From NCBI RefSeq assembly GCF_000369045.1, contig NZ_KB849797.1, forward strand, positions 588,132-652,131: DNA of 64,000 nucleotides. Direction: 5' to 3'. The notes below the pieces were generated by a model that saw nothing but the letters and a program-made list of their open reading frames with translations, was not told the origin of the DNA and ran no database searches. The translations under genes and the position numbers were made by a program. This DNA comes from Acinetobacter pittii ATCC 19004 = CIP 70.29. Lineage in GTDB: Bacteria; Pseudomonadota; Gammaproteobacteria; Pseudomonadales; Moraxellaceae. This document shows, piece after piece, positions 43,308 to 52,038 of this stretch (within the stretch, counting starts at the first letter, position 1; each line of letters begins with the position of its first letter).

Positions 43308-45476
43308 TTAAGACTCTAGATAACCCATATAAGGATCAGAAATTGAATCTTCTTGAGTTTCTATACGTCCTGCAAAACGACGACTAAACGTAGCATCATC
43401 AGCTAAAGTCACAGTGAAGTCATACCAACCACCAAATTCAGACATATCCCAAACCAGTTCTTTTTCAGAACTATTGGTTTCAATCGTCCATGTCTTATTT
43501 GGAAGATAAGCATTTGCTTTGACGTTTAGCTTGACTGACTTATTACCATCATGACGCACTTTTAAATACAAATTCGCATCACACTCTTCCACACATACTC
43601 TAATTTCCGGTAATGCTTGAGTCTGGTTAGCTTGACTCAAATTACCTTTAAACGCACGGTGGAAACCATTTGGTCCAAGTACCCATAAATCGTACTGTCC
43701 ATTTGCAGTATTCCATACATCATCAAGCTGTTTACCCGCTTCAACCATATAACGACGTGGAATTGCCGTAAGATCTAATCGGTTATAGACATGGAAAACG
43801 GCTGCTTGTTTACCTGTATTAGAGAACATCAGCTTAATCGTTTTTTGAGTGGTATCGACTTTGGCACTGGTGTGCAAAATATATGGCAAAGCACGTGATG
43901 GCCTAATTCCCATTTCCTGCTGAGGAAATTGCTGCTGGCTCGGAACAGGAACTTGTGGCAATAAAGCTTGAGCAACACGAATCGCATCGGCTTCGGCTTT
44001 GGTTTTCTTCCCATCTAGTTCAGCAACAGGCAGAAGGTTCGGTGTTTTAAAATTAAATGCCGTCGTTAAATCACCACATACAGCACGGCGGTAAGGGCTA
44101 ATGTTAGGTTCTTGCACACCAAAGCGTTTTTCCAAGAACTGTAAAATAGAGGTATGGTCAAAGACTTGAGAATTTACCCATCCTCCACGGCTCCACGGCG
44201 AAATCACATACATTGGAACGCGTACACCTGGTCCATACACTCGACCATCTGGCTTAGGTTGAGATTTTGAAGTCGCTACTGCTGGATGGTTAAAGTACTC
44301 ATAAGATACTTGCTGATCGTTTAAAGTCGTTTTTCCATATACAACACCGTTTACATCTTTAGAAGGTGCACTTGGTGAAGGAATATGGTCAAAGAAACCG
44401 TCATTTTCATCGAAGTTCACCAATAAAACGGTTTGGCTCCACAGCTCAGGGTTTTCAGTTAATGCATTTAATACTTCCTGAATATACCAAGCACCTTGTA
44501 CAGGACTAGATGGCCCCGGATGTTCACTGTAAGTTGCAGGAGCGACCAACCAACTCACCTGCGGTAATTTACCTTGTGCGATATCAGCTTTAAAAGTTCC
44601 TAAAAAACCACCGTCCGGCATGGTATTGGCAATACCTTTGTAAAGTGGTTGAGTCGCATCAATCTTTTCATCATATGCTGGACACGTTAGTGTGTCGTTA
44701 CTAACAGGTTGACCAGATTGCTCATTTGCACGGCGATACTGTTTGAAACCAGCTAACGGGTTATCGGTAAAGTTATCTGGCATATTTTGATAGACTTTCC
44801 ATGTTACGCCAGCCTGCTGTAAGCGCTCAGGATACGTCGTCCATTCATAACCTTCTGTTGATGCCCCAATCCCATCAAATTCATTTACAACACTCGCAAC
44901 ACCTGCACCTGTAGGACCATTAGTTCCAGTCCAAATAAACTTACGGTTTGGGTTGGTCCCAGCATGCATAGCACAGTGGTAAGCATCACAAATGGTAAAA
45001 GCATTCGCTAAAGCAAACTGATATTCGACTTCTTGTTTTTTATAATAGCCCATCGACTGTGGTTTTTTATAAGCGACCCAATCACTCATACGGCCATTGT
45101 CCCAAGCTGCTTGGCCATCAGACCATGAGTGAGGTGTACCTGAAACACGCTGAGCATTTCCTAAACGACTATCTAAATGGTAAGGCAATACTTTCTTTTT
45201 ATTCGCATCATATTGTTCCCAAACCTTTCGGCTTTCCGTCATTGGAATCGTAAAACGATCACCAAAACCACGTACGCCTTTTAATGTTCCGAAATAATTA
45301 TCGAAAGAACGGTTTTCCTGAGTCAAAATCACGATGTGTTTAACATCTTGAATAGTTCCACTTTCAACTTTGGCATCAATAGCTAAGGCTTTTTGAATAC
45401 TTAGCGGGAAACTCGCTAAAGCAGCTGTCCCAAACATGGTTTTTGTAGAGTTTAAAAGAAATTCGCGACGATTCAT
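43308..45476 (-). CDS. plc: Phosphocholine-specific phospholipase C
   Basis: The 722-aa exported enzyme hydrolyses phosphatidylcholine. The ATG giving MNRREFLLNSTKTMFG has AGGA upstream; a longer in-frame start at 45521 is rejected. The N-terminus is a twin-arginine signal (NRREFL) followed by a hydrophobic stretch ending near ALAI. The phosphoesterase domain begins with VILTQENRSFDNYFGTLKGVRGFG and contains NFDENDGFFDHIPSP and SPWSRGGWV. Two C-terminal DUF756-type beta domains follow (about 500-690). It is one of the phospholipases C usual in A. baumannii. Confidence 0.93.
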   Translation of the reverse strand: MNRREFLLNSTKTMFGTAALASFPLSIQKALAIDAKVESGTIQDVKHIVILTQENRSFDNYFGTLKGVRGFGDRFTIPMTESRKVWEQYDANKKKVLPYHLDSRLGNAQRVSGTPHSWSDGQAAWDNGRMSDWVAYKKPQSMGYYKKQEVEYQFALANAFTICDAYHCAMHAGTNPNRKFIWTGTNGPTGAGVASVVNEFDGIGASTEGYEWTTYPERLQQAGVTWKVYQNMPDNFTDNPLAGFKQYRRANEQSGQPVSNDTLTCPAYDEKIDATQPLYKGIANTMPDGGFLGTFKADIAQGKLPQVSWLVAPATYSEHPGPSSPVQGAWYIQEVLNALTENPELWSQTVLLVNFDENDGFFDHIPSPSAPSKDVNGVVYGKTTLNDQQVSYEYFNHPAVATSKSQPKPDGRVYGPGVRVPMYVISPWSRGGWVNSQVFDHTSILQFLEKRFGVQEPNISPYRRAVCGDLTTAFNFKTPNLLPVAELDGKKTKAEADAIRVAQALLPQVPVPSQQQFPQQEMGIRPSRALPYILHTSAKVDTTQKTIKLMFSNTGKQAAVFHVYNRLDLTAIPRRYMVEAGKQLDDVWNTANGQYDLWVLGPNGFHRAFKGNLSQANQTQALPEIRVCVEECDANLYLKVRHDGNKSVKLNVKANAYLPNKTWTIETNSSEKELVWDMSEFGGWYDFTVTLADDATFSRRFAGRIETQEDSISDPYMGYLES

Positions 45477-45496
45477 TAGTTCTATCCTAGTTCTTA

Positions 45497-45631
45497 TTAT
45501 GGTGCACAGTGTATTTTGCAATTACTGGTGGGCGGTGTTGTTGGCGATGAATTATCTGAGTCGTTATCATCGTTACAACCACTGAGCATGAGTGCTAAAT
45601 AGGTAATTAATAAAATTGAAAGTTTTCGCAT
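45497..45631 (-). CDS. Small lipoprotein upstream of phospholipase C, 44 aa
   Basis: The frame encodes MRKLSILLITYLALMLSGCN, with a textbook lipobox LSGC (Cys19), then an Asp/Asn/Ser/Thr/Pro-rich tail and two further cysteines near the end (NCKIHC). Mature length is only 26 residues. It stops 20 bases before the plc start, so both are probably one transcript. It is too short for standard gene calling. A role linked to the secreted enzyme is inferred from position only. Confidence 0.65.
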   Translation of the reverse strand: MRKLSILLITYLALMLSGCNDDNDSDNSSPTTPPTSNCKIHCAP

Positions 45632-45724
45632 TGGTTTTTTCCAAACGGTTTAAATGCGAACTACTAATAAAGTGTAAAAGTGACAAGCAAGTGATGTTTT
45701 TATGTCGATTTGATGAAGGCATAA

Positions 45725-45750
45725 AAAAACGCATCCGAAGATGCGTTTTT
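45725..45750 (-). terminator. Terminator of rph
   Basis: AAAAACGCATC/GATGCGTTTTT stem with a four-base loop, 15 bases past the rph stop; A and T runs on both sides. Confidence 0.85.
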
Positions 45751-45764
45751 CAGAAAGCGTAAAA

Positions 45765-46481
45765 TTACCAGCCTAAAGCTTCTTGTTGCTTTTTAATGAG
45801 CTCGGCAATCCCTTTTTCAGCCATTTCTAACATGGCATTGCTTTGAGCGCGGGTAAACGGTTTGTCTTCGGCAGTACCTTGAATTTCAATAAACTCGCCA
45901 GCTTGTGTCATTACTACATTTAAGTCAGTTTGACAGTTCGAGTCTTCTTCATAGCAAAGATCAAGCAACACTTCATCTTGATACATACCGACAGAAATTG
46001 CAGCAACCAACCCTTTAAGCGGATCATGCTTAATTTTCTTTTGAGACAATAGAACATTCATCGCATCAACCAATGCTACAGCAGCACCAGTGATTGAAGC
46101 AGTACGCGTACCACCATCAGCCTGAATGACATCACAGTCGATAGTAATCGTGTTTTCACCAAGCTTTTTCAAATCAACCATCGCACGTAAGCTACGGCCA
46201 ATCAAACGTTGGATTTCTTGAGTACGACCAGTTTGTTTGCCACGAGCCGCTTCACGGTCACAACGTGAATGGGTTGAACGTGGTAACATGCCATATTCCG
46301 CCGTTACCCAGCCTTGGCCTTGGCCTTTTAAAAAGCGTGGCACTGAGTTATCAATGCTTGCAGTACAAAGGACTTTGGTGTGACCAAATTCGACCAGCAC
46401 AGAACCTTCAGCATAACGGGTGTAGTTTCGTGTAATTTTCACTTCACGTAATTGGTCTAATGCACGTTGGTCAATACGCAT
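45765..46481 (-). CDS. rph: Ribonuclease PH
   Basis: The 238-aa phosphate-dependent 3-prime exoribonuclease trims tRNA precursors. Visible are the N-terminal MRIDQRALDQLREVKITRNYTRYAEGS pattern, GWVTAEYGMLPRSTHSR, RTQEIQRLIGRSLRAM and DCDVIQADGGTRTASITGA. Full length, single gene with its own terminator. Confidence 0.96.
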   Translation of the reverse strand: MRIDQRALDQLREVKITRNYTRYAEGSVLVEFGHTKVLCTASIDNSVPRFLKGQGQGWVTAEYGMLPRSTHSRCDREAARGKQTGRTQEIQRLIGRSLRAMVDLKKLGENTITIDCDVIQADGGTRTASITGAAVALVDAMNVLLSQKKIKHDPLKGLVAAISVGMYQDEVLLDLCYEEDSNCQTDLNVVMTQAGEFIEIQGTAEDKPFTRAQSNAMLEMAEKGIAELIKKQQEALGW

Positions 46482-46599
46482 AATCCTTCCTAACTTCTCT
46501 TAAATACAAACTTGGGCATAGTATAGCAAAGGATTTTGACAGGTTGAGTTTATTCCCTACTTTCAAATGTAAGTCTGCAATTTTTATAATTCAGAAATA

Positions 46600-46627
46600 A
46601 AAATAGCCCCTAAAAAGGAGCTATTTT
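46600..46627 (-). terminator. Terminator of the desaturase operon
   Basis: AAAATAGC-CCCT with AGGA-GCTATTTT, one bulged C; lies next to the desaturase stop and ends in T on the minus strand. Confidence 0.65.
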
Positions 46628-46640
46628 GAATTAACTGAGA

Positions 46641-47789
46641 TTATGCAAATTTAAATTTTGCTTTTAACTTTTCTAATGTCTGCATCACTTTTCCAGTGGT
46701 ATGGTTTGGCAGTGAACATTTCGCTAAACGTACCCATACACTCCAGAACTGGCGCATAAAGTTCGCTTCATTGTAATTAATGCCATATTCTGCGCAAAGT
46801 GCCTTAATTTTCGGTGCTACTTCTTTATAGCGGTTAGCTGGCATATCTGGAAATAAATGATGCTCAATCTGATGGCTTAAGTTACCACTCATAAAATGCA
46901 GCCATTCTGTACCACTAAAGTTACTTGAACCACGAATCTGGCGTAAGTACCACTCGGCCTTAGTTTCGGTATCAGTATTATCAGGCTCAAACGTTTCTGC
47001 ATCTTCAGTAAAGTGACCATTAAAAATCACCGCAGATGACCACAAGTTACGAATAATATTCGCAACTACATTTCCTGCAAAAACTGGTAAAAACATAGGG
47101 CCAGAGATCACAGGGAAAAACACATAGTCTTTTAAGACTTGGCGCGTGGCCTTTTTACGGACTTTAGCCGAATCTTTCCAAACTTGTTTCCAACTCTTGG
47201 TTTTATAAACTAATGCATCTTCAAGATGTAAGTTTTGCACGCCTACATACCACTCAAAGAAAAACATTAACTGTAGACCTAGAGGAATATTAAACAGGTG
47301 GCGGGGTTCCCACTTCTGTTGATCACTTACTCGCAAAATACCATAACCAACATCATGGTCTTTACCGACAATATTGGTATAGGTGTGGTGCACATAGTTA
47401 TGTGTTTCACGCCAGTCATCACCAGAGGCAATGGTATCCCAATCGTAAGTATTACCGTTCAGGCTTGGTTCATTTAACCAGTCAAACTGACCGTGCATGA
47501 CGTTATGACCAAGTTCCATATTTTCTACAATTTTAGAAATACCTAATAAGCCTGTGCCTAGTAGCCAGACTGGCGGAATCCAACCACCAAACATCAACAT
47601 ACCACGTGAAGCGATTTCGGTGTAGCGAACAAAATTACGCACTTTGTAGATATATTTCGCGTCTTGTTCACCAAGGCTTTGCATCACGTCTTGGCGAATC
47701 TGCTCAACACGGCGACCAAACTCTTCAGTCTGTTCAGGTGTTAAATGAGCAGATTTAGAAACAGTAGAAAATTCTAATGCCATATTCAT
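46641..47789 (-). CDS. Membrane fatty acid desaturase (DesB-like)
   Basis: The 382-aa inner-membrane di-iron enzyme introduces a double bond into acyl chains. Three histidine boxes are present: HNVMH (about 94), HNYVHH (about 129) and HQIEHH (about 308). Hydrophobic segments lie between them. It follows the reductase gene by 25 bases, with the TetR regulator divergent, the same organisation as P. aeruginosa desT-desC-desB. Confidence 0.9.
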   Translation of the reverse strand: MNMALEFSTVSKSAHLTPEQTEEFGRRVEQIRQDVMQSLGEQDAKYIYKVRNFVRYTEIASRGMLMFGGWIPPVWLLGTGLLGISKIVENMELGHNVMHGQFDWLNEPSLNGNTYDWDTIASGDDWRETHNYVHHTYTNIVGKDHDVGYGILRVSDQQKWEPRHLFNIPLGLQLMFFFEWYVGVQNLHLEDALVYKTKSWKQVWKDSAKVRKKATRQVLKDYVFFPVISGPMFLPVFAGNVVANIIRNLWSSAVIFNGHFTEDAETFEPDNTDTETKAEWYLRQIRGSSNFSGTEWLHFMSGNLSHQIEHHLFPDMPANRYKEVAPKIKALCAEYGINYNEANFMRQFWSVWVRLAKCSLPNHTTGKVMQTLEKLKAKFKFA

Positions 47790-47813
47790 AGGGTTAATCC
47801 TCTTTAATTCTTT

Positions 47814-48839
47814 TTATAGATCAATTGTGACTGGGCTTAATGCCTGGCTCACGCATAGTTTAATTGGGCGGTTCGGTTGATCTTCAATTTCACCAGTTAA
47901 TAGGTTTTGAGTAACTCCGCTTACCTTGGTACAGCTGCATTTATTGCAGACACCCATACGGCAACCATGTTGTGGGCGTAAACCAGCTTGCTCTGCACTG
48001 CTCAGTAAATTTGTTTCAGCTAAAAACTCGTGTTGAGCACGGCGGAAAATAACAGGCTGTGCTGCATGTGTACCAGTCACTTGAAGTGGCTGAAAATACT
48101 CTTGATGAAGCTGCGACTGAGCACCTTTTTGTGCATAAATTTCATTGGCTTTCTGCATCATGCCATGATGACCACAAACATAAGTTGCTGTCTGCTCAAA
48201 ATCTGGAACCAGCTTTTGCAGTAAGCTTTCAGTTAAATGCTGTTTTTGCTCGGTGGTATTAAAAAAGTGATATTGAAGCTGTGGGTGCTGTTCTGCCAAA
48301 GCTTTTAATTCAGCATGAAAAATTTCCGCACGATTAAAATAAATGACATGAATTTGTTCAAGTTGCTGTTTTAAAGCTTGCTGCAAGAGTGAATAAATTG
48401 CAGTTATACCGCTTCCTGACGCAATCAAAATTGCAGGATGCTGACCTTGGTGCAAAATAAAATCACCTTGTGGCTGTGAAATCTCAACACACTCGCCCAC
48501 ATGTAATAGTTGAGCTGCACGAGACACCAAACCTTGTACTTTAATGCCTAAAGCAATTTCACCTTGCGTTGTCACTTCAATAATCGAGTAACTACGTTGT
48601 TGGTAAACGCCATCGATAAGCAAAGTCAGCAAAATACTTTGACCTGCGCGGACCTGATCGAAATTAAAATTACGATTCGGTTTAAGTCTAATGAGCACCA
48701 TATCGGTATGCAGTGGCTGAACTGCAGTAACTTCTGCAAGTACCCTTTTCCACGCCCAAGTCACGTTAATTTTCTGCAAGACAAAATCAACGAAATCTTC
48801 TCGAACCCAATGTGGCTGATAACTAAGTGTTGCGTTCAT
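47814..48839 (-). CDS. Ferredoxin reductase partner of the desaturase (DesC-like)
   Basis: The 341-aa protein passes electrons from NAD(P)H to the desaturase. An FAD domain (RSYSI at about 79) and NAD domain (ASGSGITAIYSLLQQAL at about 139) are followed by a C-terminal plant-type 2Fe-2S ferredoxin domain with CRMGVCNKCSC (about 293-303) and a distal Cys near the end (IKLCVS). First gene of the operon under the operator array at 48872. Confidence 0.9.
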   Translation of the reverse strand: MNATLSYQPHWVREDFVDFVLQKINVTWAWKRVLAEVTAVQPLHTDMVLIRLKPNRNFNFDQVRAGQSILLTLLIDGVYQQRSYSIIEVTTQGEIALGIKVQGLVSRAAQLLHVGECVEISQPQGDFILHQGQHPAILIASGSGITAIYSLLQQALKQQLEQIHVIYFNRAEIFHAELKALAEQHPQLQYHFFNTTEQKQHLTESLLQKLVPDFEQTATYVCGHHGMMQKANEIYAQKGAQSQLHQEYFQPLQVTGTHAAQPVIFRRAQHEFLAETNLLSSAEQAGLRPQHGCRMGVCNKCSCTKVSGVTQNLLTGEIEDQPNRPIKLCVSQALSPVTIDL

Positions 48840-48871
48840 ACGTTCCTCTTTTGTATCTGGCTATTTATTTG

Positions 48872-48947
48872 AGTGAACACATGTTCGTATAGTGAACATA
48901 TGTACACTATATTTATAACTGTTCACTCAGTCAACACTTGTTCACTA
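48872..48947. promoter_or_regulatory. Four-unit 19-bp operator array of the desaturase regulator
   Basis: Four units begin at 48872, 48891, 48910 and 48929, exactly 19 bases apart: AGTGAACACATGTTCGTAT, AGTGAACATATGTACACTA, a degenerate unit keeping only TGTTCACT (48920-48927), and AGTCAACACTTGTTCACTA. The pattern AGTGAACA-N2-TGTTCACT matches the known DesT/FabR type of unsaturated-fatty-acid sensor sites. The array fills the region between the reductase gene and the divergent TetR gene. Confidence 0.8.
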
Positions 48948-49012
48948 TTTTTTTTATGAAAGTTTGCTCTTTTTTGTTAGACTTTGGCTCACGGTTTAAA
49001 TAGGTTCTTTTA

Positions 49013-49651
49013 ATGTCGATACGGGATGAACGAAAACAGCAAAGTCGTCAGGCACTTCTCGATGCAGCCTTGCATCTAAGCACGTCTGGGCGTTCGTTCA
49101 GTAGTATCAGTTTGCGTGAAGTTGCACGTGAAGTAGGTTTAGTACCGACAGCGTTCTACCGTCATTTTCAGGACATGGATGAACTCGGCAAAGAACTGGT
49201 TGACCAAGTTGCCCTACATTTAAAAAGCGTTTTACATCAATTAGGTCAAAGTTATTTACAACATAAATCTGCTAAAACCCAAACCAGTATTGAGCTATTT
49301 GTGCAGGCGGTGAATCATAGCCCTAAGCAATGGCAATTTATGATTGCTGAACGTTGGGGAGGCTCAGAAACGGTTCGTGCAGCAATTGCCAGAGAAATCG
49401 AATTTTTGATTGAAGATCTCACAACTGATCTTACTAAACTCGAAAATTTTAAACATATTCAAAATCCTCAAGACTTAAATGTCTTATCTACCATTTTGAC
49501 TAATATGTCATTTACATGGGCAATGACGTGGCTCAACCTATCGAAACAATATCAAGGTGAACAGCTCAAGCTGCAACAAACTGCCTTTATTGAAAATGCT
49601 TCTACACAAGTCCGTTTACTCTTTAGAGGGATTGCAAACTGGGAACGATAG
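49013..49651 (+). CDS. TetR-family regulator of the desaturase operon (DesT/FabR-like)
   Basis: The 212-aa protein has a TetR helix-turn-helix at residues 10-58 (SISLREVAREVGLVPTAFYRHFQDMDEL), then a variable ligand domain with hydrophobic helices. It is divergent from the reductase-desaturase genes and next to a four-unit palindromic array, so it likely represses them in response to acyl-CoA composition, as DesT does in Pseudomonas. Family assignment is strong; ligand is inference. Confidence 0.87.
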   Translation: MSIRDERKQQSRQALLDAALHLSTSGRSFSSISLREVAREVGLVPTAFYRHFQDMDELGKELVDQVALHLKSVLHQLGQSYLQHKSAKTQTSIELFVQAVNHSPKQWQFMIAERWGGSETVRAAIAREIEFLIEDLTTDLTKLENFKHIQNPQDLNVLSTILTNMSFTWAMTWLNLSKQYQGEQLKLQQTAFIENASTQVRLLFRGIANWER

Positions 49652-49788
49652 AAGCGGCAAATGACAAAAAACAGGTTATGTGGTAATACGTAAAGAGAGA
49701 AAGAAAAAGGCTAAAAATTTCGAGAAAAGTCTTTTTCTTTTTACAGGAAGTAAACTATTAGTTAGGCCAAACTGGTGTGGGAATACCT

Positions 49789-50436
49789 ATGAATCTTGAT
49801 CGTCATACACAGTTTTTGATGCGTAAAGAAAAAATTCTGAGCGTGGCAGAAAAGTTGTTATTAGAAAACAATCAGGAAATTACTCTAGATGAGTTAGTGG
49901 CCGAGCTAGATATTGCTAAAGGCACACTTTATAAGCATTTTAGAAGTAAAAATGAGCTTCTACTTGAGCTCATTATTCAAAATGAAAAGCAAATTTTAGA
50001 AATTTCTAAAAAATATAATACAGATTTCAAAGAGTATGCTCCTCATTACATGCTTCACCATTTGCTTGCACCAGGTAAAACGATTCTATTGCATCAACTT
50101 GAAGAAAATCTGACGATGACAGAGTCTAAGTTGAAGCATCTTTTCGAAGAGCTTTATGAAATTCGCCAACAGCGTATTTTAGCAATTAAAGATATTACCG
50201 AAAATTATTTAAAATCATTGAATTATGATATGTCGATTCGTGACTATTTGTCTTATATCTGGTCACTGACTTATGGTGCATCACTGCTTTTAAATTCTAC
50301 TTATTACCAGCGTTCGATTGGTTCTCGCCAAAAATTAATTAATTTATATATTAATCAGGCATTATCACTGCCGACTCAAACAGCTAATTTTGATGTTTTA
50401 AATTTTCAGATTGAAGATGAAAATCAGCAAAATTAA
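49789..50436 (+). CDS. TetR-family regulator, target unknown
   Basis: The 215-aa protein starts MNLDRHTQFLMRKEKIL; GGGA lies seven bases before this ATG and an in-frame GTG four codons earlier is rejected. The helix-turn-helix is at about 12-58 (ITLDELVAELDIAKGTLYKHFRSKNELLLELI). The C-terminal half is long-helical without a motif I recognise. It lies 137 bases after the desaturase regulator but has its own leader. It converges with dsbA. Confidence 0.85.
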   Translation: MNLDRHTQFLMRKEKILSVAEKLLLENNQEITLDELVAELDIAKGTLYKHFRSKNELLLELIIQNEKQILEISKKYNTDFKEYAPHYMLHHLLAPGKTILLHQLEENLTMTESKLKHLFEELYEIRQQRILAIKDITENYLKSLNYDMSIRDYLSYIWSLTYGASLLLNSTYYQRSIGSRQKLINLYINQALSLPTQTANFDVLNFQIEDENQQN

Positions 50437-50475
50437 TTGAATTATTTCGTGATAATTAACGATAAATTAAATATA

Positions 50476-50508
50476 AAAATGGGCTTCACATGAAGCCCAT
50501 TTTTTTTG
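50476..50508. terminator. Bidirectional terminator between the TetR gene and dsbA
   Basis: AAAAATGGGCTTCA/TGAAGCCCATTTTT stem with a two-base loop and eight T. Confidence 0.88.
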
Positions 50509-50526
50509 AAGTAAAGCCTAAACAAC

Positions 50527-51144
50527 TTATTTTGCTTTACGTTCTTTCTCAATTAAATAATTAAGAACTTGAGTGACTTTACCATCTTCACCCTGCACAA
50601 CATATTTACCATTCACAACAACTGCAGGTACACCTGTTAATTGGTACTGTTGAGCAAGTTTATTTGACTCGGCAACTTTTGCCGTCACAGCAAATGAGTT
50701 GTAAGTACTATTAAATTTCTGCTCAGGTACGCCATAACGAGTAAAGAATTTCGCAGCAGAAGCCTGATCAAAAATTTGTTGACCGTTCACTTGAATCGCA
50801 TGGAACAGTGGTAAATGCGTGCGCTTACGTACACCTAATGCCTCAGATGTATAATATGTACGCGCCCCTTGTTCCCACATTTTATTCATTGCAGCAGGTG
50901 TACGTACAAAACGTACATCTTTAGGAATCTGTTTTAACCACGTTTGCATATGCGGTTCAAGTTTAAAACAGTGTGGACATCCATACCAAAAGAACTCTCG
51001 AACCTCGATTTTCCCCGGAACTTCCACTTTGCCTGGATTGGCAATCACGGTGTAGTCTTTACCAGCAACAAAATCTGCTGCCATTGCACTACCCGATACG
51101 GCCATAATTGCTGCACTCAAACCACCCAAAACCAATTTTTTCAT
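50527..51144 (-). CDS. dsbA: Thiol:disulfide interchange protein DsbA
   Basis: The 205-aa periplasmic oxidase introduces disulfides. A signal peptide (MKKLVLGGLSAAIMAVSGSAMAA, cut after about 22) is followed by a thioredoxin fold with FFWYGCPHCFKLEPH (CPHC at about 55-58) and the cis-proline loop TGVPAVVV (about 171). Divergent from ubiG. Confidence 0.95.
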   Translation of the reverse strand: MKKLVLGGLSAAIMAVSGSAMAADFVAGKDYTVIANPGKVEVPGKIEVREFFWYGCPHCFKLEPHMQTWLKQIPKDVRFVRTPAAMNKMWEQGARTYYTSEALGVRKRTHLPLFHAIQVNGQQIFDQASAAKFFTRYGVPEQKFNSTYNSFAVTAKVAESNKLAQQYQLTGVPAVVVNGKYVVQGEDGKVTQVLNYLIEKERKAK

Positions 51145-51324
51145 TGCTACAGCTTTTCCTCTAAGTTGTTATGCATTAGCTTATGCCCTAAATATAAAAC
51201 AAATATGCTAAATTCGTTTTGCTTCTGTGAAGTTTTTTATTGGGTTTATCGCTTTTTTCCCAATAATCGCTACACTAACGGCGAACTACATCCAAAAAGA
51301 TAACTCAAGTTTAGAGGTAGCACC

Positions 51325-52038
51325 ATGTCGCAATTGAATGTTGATTTACAAGAAATCGCAAAGTTTGAAGCACTTGCTGCCAAATGGTGGGATCAACATT
51401 CTGAATTTCGCCCACTTCATCAAATCAATCCACTACGTCTAAACTGGATTGATGAACGTGCAGGCGGTCTCGCTGGTAAAAAAGTACTTGATGTCGGCTG
51501 TGGCGGCGGCATCTTGGCCGAAAGCATGGCACGTCGTGGCGCAGATGTATTAGGCATCGATATGGGTGAAGCACCTCTAGCTGTCGGCCGTTTACATGCT
51601 CAGCAAGAAAATGTTCAAAATATTCAATATCGCCAAATTCCTGTAGAAGAATTAGCACAAGAACAAGCAGGTCAATATGACGTGGTGACTTGTATGGAAA
51701 TGATGGAACACGTTCCAGATCCAGCATCTATTGTAAAAGCTTGTCAGGCTCTGGTTAAACCGGGCGGCCATGTGTTCTTCTCGACCATTAACCGTAACCC
51801 AAAATCTTATTTATTTGCCATTATTGGTGCAGAGTACGTCCTACGCATGTTGCCAAAAGGTACGCATGATTATCATAAATTTATTCGACCATCTGAAATG
51901 GCACATGATATTCGTAATGCAGGTCTTACGTTAAAAGAAATGACTGGACTACATTACAACCCACTGACCAAGCATTACTGGTTAGCGCCAAATGTTGACG
52001 TTAACTATATGGTTCATACGATTAATACAGGTGCATGA
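51325..52038 (+). CDS. ubiG: Ubiquinone O-methyltransferase UbiG
   Basis: The 237-aa SAM-dependent enzyme carries out both O-methylations in ubiquinone synthesis. Motifs: KFEALAAKWWDQHSEFRPLHQINPLRL-type N-terminus, VLDVGCGGGILAESMARRG (about 55-73, SAM binding), VTCMEMMEHVPDP and FFSTINRNPKSYLFAI. Its stop overlaps the start of the next gene (ATGA). Confidence 0.95.
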   Translation: MSQLNVDLQEIAKFEALAAKWWDQHSEFRPLHQINPLRLNWIDERAGGLAGKKVLDVGCGGGILAESMARRGADVLGIDMGEAPLAVGRLHAQQENVQNIQYRQIPVEELAQEQAGQYDVVTCMEMMEHVPDPASIVKACQALVKPGGHVFFSTINRNPKSYLFAIIGAEYVLRMLPKGTHDYHKFIRPSEMAHDIRNAGLTLKEMTGLHYNPLTKHYWLAPNVDVNYMVHTINTGA

